Part shown: positions 10,692 through 20,141 of the stretch, piece after piece
How positions within the stretch are numbered: the stretch's first letter is position 1
Layout: each line of letters starts with the position of its first letter
Source: Pollenia angustigena
Taxonomy: Eukaryota; Arthropoda; Insecta; Diptera; Polleniidae
NCBI GenBank assembly: GCA_930367215.1
Contig: OV884060.1
Span: 102,882,151-102,946,150 of the forward strand
Direction: 5' to 3'
Length of the DNA: 64,000 nt
Position numbers and translations under genes: made by a program
The notes under the pieces: model-generated
Told to the model about the DNA's origin: nothing
The model's input: the letters and a program-made list of their open reading frames with translations, nothing else
Database searches by the model: none

Positions 10692-11924
10692 ACGCTGGAT
10701 CGCATCAGGGAACTAGAAGAAGAAATAGGGTATTTGCCAGGAGAAGAGAGTTTAATTGATTCGTTAGAGGAGTTGACAGGTTCTTTTCAAGGTCTTAGTA
10801 CTTCAGATACAACCATGACCACATCTACCCAAATTTCCGAATTGATTCGTTTACAGACCGCTCCATTGCAGGAGACAATAGATCGATTAACTCAGCAATT
10901 GTCACAGATTGTTAATGTAAATACAGTAGTAGAATTTAGAACACAAACCATTGATGACACTATTCGTTGCGATGAAGTCCTGGATGTTATAAAATCCTTA
11001 CCCCATTTCGACGGAAAAATCTCCTATGTCAGTTGGCGTGAAGCCGCAAATAATTCTATGCAATTATATAAGAAGGGTAGTAGGAAATATTACGCCGCAC
11101 TCACTATTTTGAGAAACAAAATAGTCGAAGATGCAAACGACATTCTTACCACTCACGGCACAGTCTTGAACTTCGACGCCATCATAAGTAGATTAGACTT
11201 CGCTTATGCCGACAAACGGCCCCTTCATATAATCGAACAAGAAATGAGTGTCATGAGACAAGGTCCTCTGTCCATTATTGAATACTATAATGAAGTAAAT
11301 AAGAAACTTACGTCTCTTATTAACAAAACTATAATGACTCATGGTTCAGAATCGGACTTGACTAGGGAACTTAATATTAGAAATAGGCAATATGCCTTAA
11401 GGGTATTTATCACTGGATTAAATGCTCCGTTAGCCAACATATTGTTCTCATTATCACCCAGTGACCTACCAAACGCATTAGCTAAAGCCCAGGAGCTCGA
11501 GTCAAACAACATTCGCGCAAGTTTCGCTTCTCAGTTCAATAGAGCAACACATCAGAATAATAGTCACGTTAGGTCCACAAATCCATTACGTTTTCCCCAA
11601 CGTAACCAAAATAATCCACAAGTTAACTATCGCGAGCAACGACAAACAGAACCTAAACCTGAACCAATGGAATTGGGAAGTTCGACCAGTGTTAGGCATC
11701 CGCAAAATAGATATAACAACAATGGGCAAAATTATTTTTTATCGCAAAATCGAGCTAGTAATTTCCAACAAAATAGCAAACGTCCACATTCTCAAACAAT
11801 ATATAAGCCAAATCAAAAGGCACAAAGAATAAATAACTTAAGCGAAGATGCTTTTTTAGAAAAAGATCCGAACTGCCCTGCATCGTCAGGACAGCAAAGG
11901 ACGGAAGAAAACTCACAATTTTAA
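10692..11924 (+). CDS. gag: Gag of the LTR element
   Basis: Structural protein that packages the element RNA. The frame is open from 10692 (after TAA at 10689) to 11924. The first in-frame ATG is only at 10815 (MTTSTQISELIRLQ). The 41 codons before it look coding (LDRIRELEEEIGYLPGEESL), so the start is unsettled: ATG 10815, a non-AUG codon (CTG 10695, TTG 10734), or an original ATG now ACG at 10692. The middle carries a helical gag-type domain (FDGKISYVSWREAANNSMQL through VFITGLNAPLANIL). The C-terminal third is Asn/Gln-rich and ends with INNLSEDAFLEK, typical of errantivirus Gag. No CCHC knuckle, as expected for this group. A -1 frameshift site near its end leads into pol. Confidence 0.9.
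   Translation, partial: TLDRIRELEEEIGYLPGEESLIDSLEELTGSFQGLSTSDTTMTTSTQISELIRLQTAPLQETIDRLTQQLSQIVNVNTVVEFRTQTIDDTIRCDEVLDVIKSLPHFDGKISYVSWREAANNSMQLYKKGSRKYYAALTILRNKIVEDANDILTTHGTVLNFDAIISRLDFAYADKRPLHIIEQEMSVMRQGPLSIIEYYNEVNKKLTSLINKTIMTHGSESDLTRELNIRNRQYALRVFITGLNAPLANILFSLSPSDLPNALAKAQELESNNIRASFASQFNRATHQNNSHVRSTNPLRFPQRNQNNPQVNYREQRQTEPKPEPMELGSSTSVRHPQNRYNNNGQNYFLSQNRASNFQQNSKRPHSQTIYKPNQKAQRINNLSEDAFLEKDPNCPASSGQQRTEENSQF
11852..11858 (+). promoter_or_regulatory. -1 ribosomal frameshift heptamer T TTT TTA
   Basis: In the gag frame the codons are GCT TTT TTA GAA, giving the classical X XXY YYZ slippery heptamer T-TTT-TTA. The pol frame is the -1 frame; it is open from 11837 and gag ends at 11924, so a slip here moves ribosomes into protease-pol without meeting a stop. 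Confidence 0.75.
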
Positions 11925-14900
11925 TCGACAGTGGCGCAACGTGCAGCTACTGCAAACCTGGAGTTCTCGCGAACAAAAGGGATTTAGTCATTAAGAAAAG
12001 AGTAAAAACTATTAACGGTTATACTCTCATCGAACATTATTATGAAGCAAGCATGTTTGAAATAAACCAAAGGTTCTACGAAATCCAAGGTTTGGATACA
12101 GATGTGCTTATAGGTTACAATTTTCTAAGAAAAACGAATGCAATTTTAGACTTCCAGCAAGGAACAATAACTTGTGGAAGATATTGCGAAAAATTTTTAG
12201 GGTTTAAAAAAGAAATATACAAAGCTAGTAAAAATATTCCAGACAAAAAATCTAATGAGAATAGTATCAACAACGTTGTAGAAAATGTCTTGAACAAAAT
12301 TATTAATGAAGAATATCCTGAAGATACCGATAAAAGTGTTTCAACTACAAATGTTGATCATGAATCGCAAACTTTGGGAAAACTACGCGGGAATATACGA
12401 GAAAAAGTTTCTAGATTGCATTCGAATATTAATTTAAATCTGCCTTTTAGAACAGATATTAAGGCGGAAATTAAGACGGTAGATAACGATCCGGTATGGA
12501 GCAAACAATATCCATATCCGCTGTCTGCAAACTCATTTGTTAATAGTGAGATAGAAAAGTTATTAGAAGCAGGCATTATTCGTGAAAGTAGGGGCCCTTA
12601 TAATTCACCAGTATGGGTCGTCCCAAAAAAGGGAATGAATGACGACGGGACACAAAAACTTCGCTTGGTTGTCGATTACAAGAAATTGAATGAGAAAACG
12701 ATAGCATATAAATACCCCATACCAGACTGTAATGTTATATTATCCAACTTAGGTAAAGCAAAATTCTTTTCAACAATTGATCTTGAATCTGGTTTCCACC
12801 AAATTCTTATGAAGGAGGACGATGTGGGAAAAACCGCATTTTCCGTCAATAATGGGAAGTACGAATTTGTTCGAATGCCATTCGGATTGAGGAATGCACC
12901 GAGCATCTTCCAAAACGCCATGGACGATATTTTGAGAAAATTCATTGGTAGATTCTGTCATGTCTATATAGATGACATAATAGTATACTCTCGAAATTTA
13001 GAGGAACATATACAACATTTGGATATAGTAGTCAATACTCTCAGAGAGGCAAATATGAAAATATCATTGGAGAAGTCAAAATTTTTTGAGGAAGAAGTAG
13101 AATTTCTGGGGTATGTAATAGCACATGGGGTAATAAAAACAGACCCAAATAAAATTGAAACAATTAAAAATTACCCACAACCACAAACTCTAAGGCAGCT
13201 AAGAAGTTTCCTTGGTCTTACAGGTTATTACCGTAAGTTTATTAGTAGTTATGCCAATGTTGCCAAGCCCTTGACTAGATTTCTTGCGGGAGAAAACGGT
13301 AGAGTGTCTGCTAATGCATCAAAAAAAGTTAAAATTGAACTCGATACTGAAGGTGTCTCAGCGTTTATTAAATTAAAGGATCTCTTGGCTGGTCAAGTCG
13401 AACTAACCCAACCCGATTACCAAAAGAAATTTATACTAACGACCGATGCGTCAAACGCAGCTATTGGTGCTGTATTGACACAAGAGAAAAAACCTATAAT
13501 ATTCATATCCAAAACCCTTAATTCCACCGAACGTAACTACGCTACGAACGAAAAGGAATTATATGCCATAGTCTGGGCAATAAAAAACCTTCGAAATTAT
13601 TTATATGGTGTTACAAATCTGGAAATACACACTGATCACCAACCTCTTACATTTGCGATTTCAACTAAAAATCCCAACGCAAAAATTAAAAGATGGATGT
13701 CTTTTATTGAGGAATATGCTCCTAAATTTGTATACAAGCCTGGTGCTACCAACGTCGTAGCCGACGCACTTTCTAGACAGGTCTTGAATAATATTCCCGA
13801 TGATGAGTCACTACGAAGTACCCAACATTCTGTTGAAAGCAGCGACAGTTTTAATATCCCTGAAATCACTAGACCTATTAATGAATTTAAACAACAAATT
13901 TTACTTTGCAAAACTAATTTCTCAAAACATGAATCCCTGATAACTTTCGGTAGAATTCGCCACATAATAGAGTTCGATACGAGGGAAAATTTGAGAAGTA
14001 TATTGTTGGAATTCCTTAAGCCTAATCTTGTTACTGCAATTCATTGCACCGCAGAAGATCTATACGAATTTAAAGAAACCGTAAAAAATATATTTAAAAA
14101 CAAATTCGTTTATACCACGATACTCGCAATTGACATTACTAGCCCTGATGATCAAACAGCTATAATAGAGCAAACTCATGCCCGTGCTCATAGAAACTGT
14201 AAAGAAAATCATAAACAGATATTTCAACAATACTATTGGCCAAAAATGTTAAATAGTATAAAACAATATATCAGACATTGCGATATATGCAATAAAGCCA
14301 AGTATGATAGGAAACCCGCTAAGCTTCCAATTGGAGAAGCTCCAATTCCCAACAATGAGGGGGAGTTCCTTCATATTGATATCTTTTATGCACAAAGTCA
14401 TAAGTTTATAACCTGTATAGATGCTTATTCAAAATTCTTGGTAATAAAACATATAGAAGATAAACTGAATCTTGGGGAAAAAGTCCAAGAAATTCTGCAA
14501 AGCTTTCCAAACGCGAAAAAAATTACTCTTGATAATGAACCAGGGTTTACAACCCCACAATTTAAATCATTAATGCAGAGGTTACAGGTAGAATTGTATT
14601 ACTGTGATCCACGCCATAGTTCGACAAATGGTCAGGTGGAAAGGGTGCACTCAACTCTGGTTGAAATCACCCGTTGCATTAAGGAAGAATTTCATTTAAT
14701 TGATGTTAAAGAAGCATTTTATCGAGCTGCTCAGCAGTATAATTTAACCATTCATTCAGTAACGAATAAAAAACCATACGATATATTTCATAACAAAGTC
14801 CAACATGACGATGTACGAGATAAACTTCGTCAAGCACAATTGAAGTTGATGAATAGAAATAAACCTACTAAAATAAAAACGTACGAACAAAATCAAGAGG

Positions 14901-14947
14901 TCTATGAGAAACTTATTGGCAAAAGAAATAAATTAGAGGATAATTAA
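11852..14947 (+). CDS. pol: Pol polyprotein (protease, RT, RNase H, integrase)
   Basis: Read by -1 frameshift from gag. Aspartic protease: DSGAT at 11927-11941 and the later LIGYNF block. The frame after the ATG at 12053 has 964 codons. Reverse transcriptase: MPFGLRNAPSIFQ and the catalytic YIDD at residues 305-308 of that frame. RNase H: TTDASNAAIGAVL near 464. Integrase: zinc-binding His/His (near 708-712) and CDIC (near 745), then a catalytic triad D776, D827, E863 with the canonical 35 residues between the last two. No stop or frameshift interrupts it, so the enzyme looks complete. The C-terminal tail after integrase is short and ends close to a deletion joining pol to the env remnant. 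Confidence 0.95.
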   Translation, partial: FFRKRSELPCIVRTAKDGRKLTILIDSGATCSYCKPGVLANKRDLVIKKRVKTINGYTLIEHYYEASMFEINQRFYEIQGLDTDVLIGYNFLRKTNAILDFQQGTITCGRYCEKFLGFKKEIYKASKNIPDKKSNENSINNVVENVLNKIINEEYPEDTDKSVSTTNVDHESQTLGKLRGNIREKVSRLHSNINLNLPFRTDIKAEIKTVDNDPVWSKQYPYPLSANSFVNSEIEKLLEAGIIRESRGPYNSPVWVVPKKGMNDDGTQKLRLVVDYKKLNEKTIAYKYPIPDCNVILSNLGKAKFFSTIDLESGFHQILMKEDDVGKTAFSVNNGKYEFVRMPFGLRNAPSIFQNAMDDILRKFIGRFCHVYIDDIIVYSRNLEEHIQHLDIVVNTLREANMKISLEKSKFFEEEVEFLGYVIAHGVIKTDPNKIETIKNYPQPQTLRQLRSFLGLTGYYRKFISSYANVAKPLTRFLAGENGRVSANASKKVKIELDTEGVSAFIKLKDLLAGQVELTQPDYQKKFILTTDASNAAIGAVLTQEKKPIIFISKTLNSTERNYATNEKELYAIVWAIKNLRNYLYGVTNLEIHTDHQPLTFAISTKNPNAKIKRWMSFIEEYAPKFVYKPGATNVVADALSRQVLNNIPDDESLRSTQHSVESSDSFNIPEITRPINEFKQQILLCKTNFSKHESLITFGRIRHIIEFDTRENLRSILLEFLKPNLVTAIHCTAEDLYEFKETVKNIFKNKFVYTTILAIDITSPDDQTAIIEQTHARAHRNCKENHKQIFQQYYWPKMLNSIKQYIRHCDICNKAKYDRKPAKLPIGEAPIPNNEGEFLHIDIFYAQSHKFITCIDAYSKFLVIKHIEDKLNLGEKVQEILQSFPNAKKITLDNEPGFTTPQFKSLMQRLQVELYYCDPRHSSTNGQVERVHSTLVEITRCIKEEFHLIDVKEAFYRAAQQYNLTIHSVTNKKPYDIFHNKVQHDDVRDKLRQAQLKLMNRNKPTKIKTYEQNQEVYEKLIGKRNKLEDN

Positions 14948-16051
14948 TAGAGAAGTTTTAGAAAGAGTTAACTTATTGACGAATACCACAAATCACATTA
15001 TTAAGACCATCCAATCCTTAGAAGAAGTTAGAAGACTACAAGAAGAAACAATAACCAATAAATTAAGGTTACTGAGAGAGGAGATTGTTAACGTGGAGTA
15101 TGCGTTGCAGTGGTCAAAGGTAGGGATCATAAATTCTTTTATTTATCCGAAAGGGAGATGAATGAGGTTAAACAATTTTTAGATCAGGAAAAGTTCCCTT
15201 ATGCTGATCTAGAACAAGCATTAAGTTTTGCGACAATTAAAATAGCCACAGATTATAGAGCTATCATTTATATAGTAAATCTTCCTGCAATAGATAGTAA
15301 GATTTGTGAAAAAATGTTGATTAAACCAATAAAAAAAGGAAACAAAATTGTAAAAATTAACTCTGAAAATATAATAAGATGTAATAAGGAAATTTACGAA
15401 CAAAGAGAAAACTGCAAAGAATATAATAAATTATGTATTTGTAGCGAAGAAAAATTAATAGATATAAGCAAAACAAATTGTATTCCCTTCCTTTTATCAA
15501 GTAGGAAACATGATTGCGTTGTAATTAATAATCAGCATATAAATACGGTACAAGAACTGTATCCGGGAACTATTTTGCTGAACCAATTTGAAGGTATTGT
15601 CGGGACATCGAATAATGAAACAAGTGAATTACGTGGAACATACCTAATTCAGTTCCACAATGATACTATCACAATTGCCAATAAAACATATATTTCAAAA
15701 GAAATATCTGATTGGAAACCGCTTCCTGCTTTGTTGCAACCAACAAAAAATGGTGGAAATTTAGAGGAAGTGCTTTCTTTGGAATTGATGAAGGATCTAC
15801 AAACAAGTAATATTGAAAGGTTAGCGTCAATGTCGGCCAAAGGAAAGGTGATGTTCTCACTTAATTTGGGCCTTGTAGTTGTGTTAACGGTTTGTATATT
15901 GGCGATGGCTTTCAAACTTCGGACCAAATTAACGGTCACAAATATAATCGAAGAAAACCATCCGCCGGTAACCGAAAATCCTAGAGAAATGCCTGTCCCT
16001 CGTGAACAAAGATGCGAATTTCGCAGTATCAATGATCTTCCTATCCATTAA
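14937..16051 (+). pseudogene. env: env-like remnant, N-terminus missing and frame broken
   Basis: Third frame of the element, expected to be an envelope glycoprotein. Only the C-terminal half is present: a heptad-rich coil (about 14958-15110), a Cys-containing ectodomain, and one strong membrane segment (FSLNLGLVVVLTVCILAMAF, near 15850-15912) followed by a ~45-residue basic-then-polar tail. No signal peptide, no cleavage site and no fusion-peptide region precede the coil, because sequence directly after pol is already coil. The reading frame breaks between about 15110 and 15160, and no ATG opens the first part. It cannot make a working envelope protein as it stands. Confidence 0.75.
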
Positions 16052-16070
16052 GTATCGGGACGATCCCACT

Positions 16071-16082
16071 AACGGAAGGGGG
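16071..16082 (+). promoter_or_regulatory. polypurine tract of the LTR element
   Basis: AACGGAAGGGGG directly precedes the 3' LTR start AGTTAAGG. It would prime plus-strand DNA synthesis. Confidence 0.8.
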
Positions 16083-16452
16083 AGTTAAGGCGACAGCATT
16101 CTTTTAAAGTTCTTTTCGTTTTTTTTTATATCAATACAATTTATTTTAAAGTTCTTTTCGTTTTTTTCAAATATCAATACAATTCATAAATTCTGCTGAC
16201 GCTTGCCGCAGAAAAAAATTGTTTTCAATTTTAGTATCAAATTACTTATCACGCGCAATAAAGAATTGCTGATTTGCAATTCAACAACATAATTGATTAT
16301 TATCGCGTAAACAAAAATCATGTTTGCTACTGGTATTAATAATTAAGTATAGAATAAAATTAGGTCAGTTTTAAGTTTTAAGTTGGTGGTGTAAGACAGA
16401 TGTAGAAATAAAAAATCTTTTTTTTAAAAAACAAAAACTAAATGTTTTAATT
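16083..16452 (+). repeat. 3' LTR (370 bp)
   Basis: Same sequence as the 5' LTR apart from a 7-bp TTTTAAG duplication (near 16370-16385) and one T fewer in a homopolymer. Followed by the target duplication TGTA at 16453-16456. Confidence 0.93.
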
Positions 16453-16456
16453 TGTA

Positions 16457-18009
16457 TGTATATATTAACAACGTTTACAGGTACAACTGTTCGTACACAG
16501 AAACACTCGGGATAAATCAAGTTTTTATGATTACTTTCGAATAACACTAAAACGTACTAAAAACAATCCTAAATGGGAATACTTTCGAAAATCAATCTCG
16601 GAATTTCTTGAAATAAGTACAAAATTTTTAAATTAAGTACAAAAAAATTTTAAACTTTTCGTTGTGTTTAACCCTCCGGCTTCTGCATGTTTTGATTTTC
16701 TATACACATTGAAAAAAGGTCTGGCCAAACTCATGTTTACCACGAAGGGCTAAAAAGTAAATTTGAGCTCTTGCTTCTCATTTAGTTTATATTTTTGGTT
16801 AAATATGTTCATAAGATTTCTAAAGTTAAAACCATATAGGGCATGATGTTGATGTTTTATCATTCTGTAAGGTGTAATACGAGTAAGGAAATCAATCATA
16901 GTAATTTTTTTTGTCTTATTCTGGATAAAATCAACTTTATAAAACTTGAATCAAGCGCATTTTGATATTGATTCAAACATTTTTTACAAAAACAAAATAC
17001 ACATACGAAAAAAAATAAAAAGTCTGCAAAATAATTTTACAGAAACAAAACATATGTGTATGTACACACAACACACAAGCTGTTCGTGCTGAAGTCGTTG
17101 CTTAAATTTTTGTTTAATTCTTTTCAATGTAGAAGAAGAAACATTATTCACAAACATTATATCATTACATTTTTAATGAGTAACAGAACACTATAAAATG
17201 TTCGGCTCTTTCTTGAAAATAGTAACGAACGGTATTAACGATTAACCGATGTAGCAAAATTTTTAATTTGTTGTTGTTGTGTTAAACATATTTTTTTGTC
17301 TTTTTAATTATTTGTTTTGTCTCATATACAAAAGGGAAGTGTTTAAAAAATAATTTTCCATGCAATATATTTCTTTCTAGCAATGCATTCTTAAAATACA
17401 GTACAATAAATTTATTTGCAGAATGTTCGGTGCTCAGCTTTGCCAGGCTGTGTCTGATGATTAGCTGACAACAGAAGAAATTCTCGATAGTAACCCAAGC
17501 AATCTTTTAACAGAATTAACCGAATAATTAGAAGGGCTTAACGTTTAAAAAACTTAAAACAGGAATCTAATGGCATAATGGAAGATTTTATATGTTAAGA
17601 GAAATAAAAGCCTAAGAAATCAGATATTCTGTATTATGGGTTGCATTCGATTTCTCCAACGTCTACGATAAGTAAAAATATTTTTCCCAATTCAAGTTTT
17701 ATCAAAACTAAAGAAAAGAATCGCTTAAATCCTAAACATTTGAACCAAATTATTTTTTAAAAAGATTATTTTATACGATCTCCTTGCACTTTGGAAATAA
17801 TTATTAACATGATCTCAGGGTTTTTTTTTTAATATATACCCATAATTGTTGCTCACAAAAGGCGTATTATCAGGTTGTACATATGTTTATGTAGTAATAT
17901 TAACAGCAACAAAATTTCTTTAAAAAAAAATTAAATTTACATATATTTTTTTGTTGTTGTTGTGGATATTTCTAAATAACCATATAACCTGAAATATATG
18001 TATTACATA
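16457..18009. other. non-coding stretch
   Basis: AT-rich DNA with homopolymer runs. No coding sequence and no bounded repeat recognised. Confidence 0.4.
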
Positions 18010-18281
18010 CCCAGTAAAAACTTCACTTCCTTTTTAAAAATTAATAGCTTCTTTAACTCATTATTAAGTAGCTTTCTTCTATAGCTTCATCTATAACAAC
18101 TTCTACAACTACTTTTTTCTGGATGTATTTAAAGTAAACAAATAATGACTTACTTTTGAATGCGTTCATTTTGGGACATCCCATGTTAAATTCATTGGTT
18201 CTTTCAGTAAAATTGTAAGTAGTGCTCTTATGTTTTTCTGATTACTTAACACATTATTTTGTAGGCGAAGTTTTTACTGGG
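18010..18281. mobile_element. MITE with CCCAGTAAAAACTT ends, copy 1
   Basis: Left end CCCAGTAAAAACTT (18010), right end inverted AAGTTTTTACTGGG (18281). The interior (TAGCTTCTTTAACTCATTATT..., TTGTAGGCGAAG) is closely repeated in copy 2 at 55543-55783. TA flanks this copy, but copy 2 has TCT on both sides, so the duplication length is uncertain. Confidence 0.7.
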
Positions 18282-18395
18282 TATTTATGAATTATTTTTT
18301 TGTTTGCTCGTTTTAGTTCAAGAATTAGAATGTTTGTTATGTTATTTTTTTTTTCTTATAAATTCCAAATAACAAATTAAAAACTTTATAAATTG

Positions 18396-18475
18396 GTTAA
18401 CCGATTAAACCAAAACCTCGGTTAATTAATCAAGCGATAACCGATAAAAGCAGCGATTAAATGAATACCCAAGTG
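18396..18475 (-). mobile_element. hAT-like end, GGGTATTCATTTAATCG family
   Basis: Read on the minus strand: GGGTATTCATTTAATCGCTG and then alternating CGGTTA / TAATCG motifs. A second copy of the same end is at 39453-39532. The opposite end was not identified. Confidence 0.4.
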
Positions 18476-18543
18476 TTAACTACAGTGGGAGTGTATAAAA
18501 ATATATTGTCAAAAAAATAAGCCACACAAACACATATCAGTTA

Positions 18544-18686
18544 CATAGCGTCTTCACCTGACAATTTTTTTTCATACCAAATGTCAAAGTCTATATAAAA
18601 AAAACTCGAAAATTTTTGTCAGCGTTTTTTTTAATATGAAGTTTGACGTTTGGTATGACAAAAAATTGTCAGGTGAAGACGCTATG
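18544..18686. mobile_element. 143-bp MITE with TTA target duplication
   Basis: Nearly perfect ~42-bp terminal inverted repeats starting CATAGCGTCTTCACCTGACA and separated by a short AT-rich loop. TTA on both sides (18541-18543 and 18687-18689). A 3-bp TTA/TAA duplication is the mark of PIF/Harbinger transposition, so this is probably a non-autonomous member. Confidence 0.8.
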
Positions 18687-20141
18687 TTACTATTGATATA
18701 AATTAGAGAATGAGTTTAACTGTCATTGTATGGTTTTGCTCATGGTGAAATAATACAGGTGGAAGGACTACAACAGATGGCAATTTTTTGCTATTGCATT
18801 GTTTGTCCCATCTATTGCCAAAGTCTTGTTTACGTTTTGTTCTGTGATTAATTAAAGTTTTTGATAATTTTAAAATAAAATAAATAAGATATTGACCATA
18901 ATTTGAGAAAAATTGCCAAAAAATTTATTTATTTCATCATGTTCAGCGGCACGCTTCGGTTACTGTTTAAAATTTTTTTGACTTAAGCTTGGACCTAATT
19001 TCCAGTATCTATAGTATTTAAAAATATTGCTGGTGAGTTTAAGTAAAAAACATATGGTGGATTCACAAGGTGTCATAAAGTCATAAGTCTTAAAATAATA
19101 ACATGAAAATATACGACTGTTGTGAACAACCCCTCATAATTCAGTGTGCTATTTTGAATTTAAATCATCTGATTTAAAACAAATATAAAAAATAAATATA
19201 ATAAAAATATGTTTTAATTCTTATCCATGAATTAATAAATTAAATCAGATCTTACCTGACTATTTTCCATTCTTCAGACGCAAATAACATATACATTTTA
19301 TTTTGTTTGTTTACCAAACATCAGAGTCCTTAGCCGATATAATTGGATGCCGCAAGTGTTTTGTTGCAAAAATTGCTAGCCGCAGGTTAAATTCGGATAT
19401 TAGCCGGATAAAACTATACCATCAACGGCGACGCACACTGGTTCATATTTTTTTTTTTTATGTTCTTCGATTTTAAAATTTTTTTAATTCATGTGAAAGT
19501 AAATACTAGTAAACCTCGGGAGCAAAAAAAATTCAACCCTATTTCAACTATTTCATTGAGAACAGGGTGGTCCGAAATGGACTTTCTCAATATTTGGTTA
19601 TAGTTTTCAATTTCTGAGTCAATTTTTGAAGTTGAAATGCTCATAACTTTTTTGTTTTTTTAGATTTTTTGACAGAATAAGTTTTGTGTATTAGTTTATT
19701 TTATTAGCTATACGTGGTTTAAAGCATTAAACTCTGCGACCTCTAGAACTATTTAATTTTTTTAATGTCAAAATTTCTCGGAAATTTCCTACTTTATAGA
19801 GCATAAGTCCTGCCCGTCAAAACGCGTCAAAAAAATCTATACTCTCTTGTAGTCCAGAATCTAAACTACATTTCTATACCCCATTGTACACACGTCTGGA
19901 TACGGCTTTGCGAACTACGGCAATTTCTGTGACCCAAGGTAAGATATTCGGTTCAAAAAATAAGTCCTGCAAGGAAACATTACTGAAATTAAAGAAGATG
20001 AGTCTTAAAGAATTTTCGACAAATAAAGCAGTTCCGGCCACATAAATTATCTAGCACGTCAGGTTATCAATTAATTTGGAGAAGGTAAAGGTATTGCCAT
20101 TGTTATGAACTTATAATTTTACCTTCATTATTGTTTAAACA

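Larger units (their letters stand above)
9563..16456 (+). mobile_element. errantivirus-like LTR retrotransposon, near full length
   Basis: A 6886-bp element (9567-16452) lies between 4-bp duplications TGTA (9563-9566 and 16453-16456). The order is LTR, primer-binding site, long leader, gag, pol (protease, RT, RNase H, integrase), env remnant, polypurine tract, LTR. LTRs starting AGTTA, a Gag without zinc knuckle and an env-like third frame point to the insect errantivirus branch of Ty3/gypsy. The two LTRs differ only in two small indels, so the insertion is recent. Gag-pol is open throughout; env is broken and lacks its N-terminal half, so this copy could at most behave as a retrotransposon. 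Confidence 0.93.

Noticed and set aside
12115..12945. Several minus-strand frames of 60-90 codons within pol
   Set aside because: Shadows of the intact pol frame on the opposite strand.
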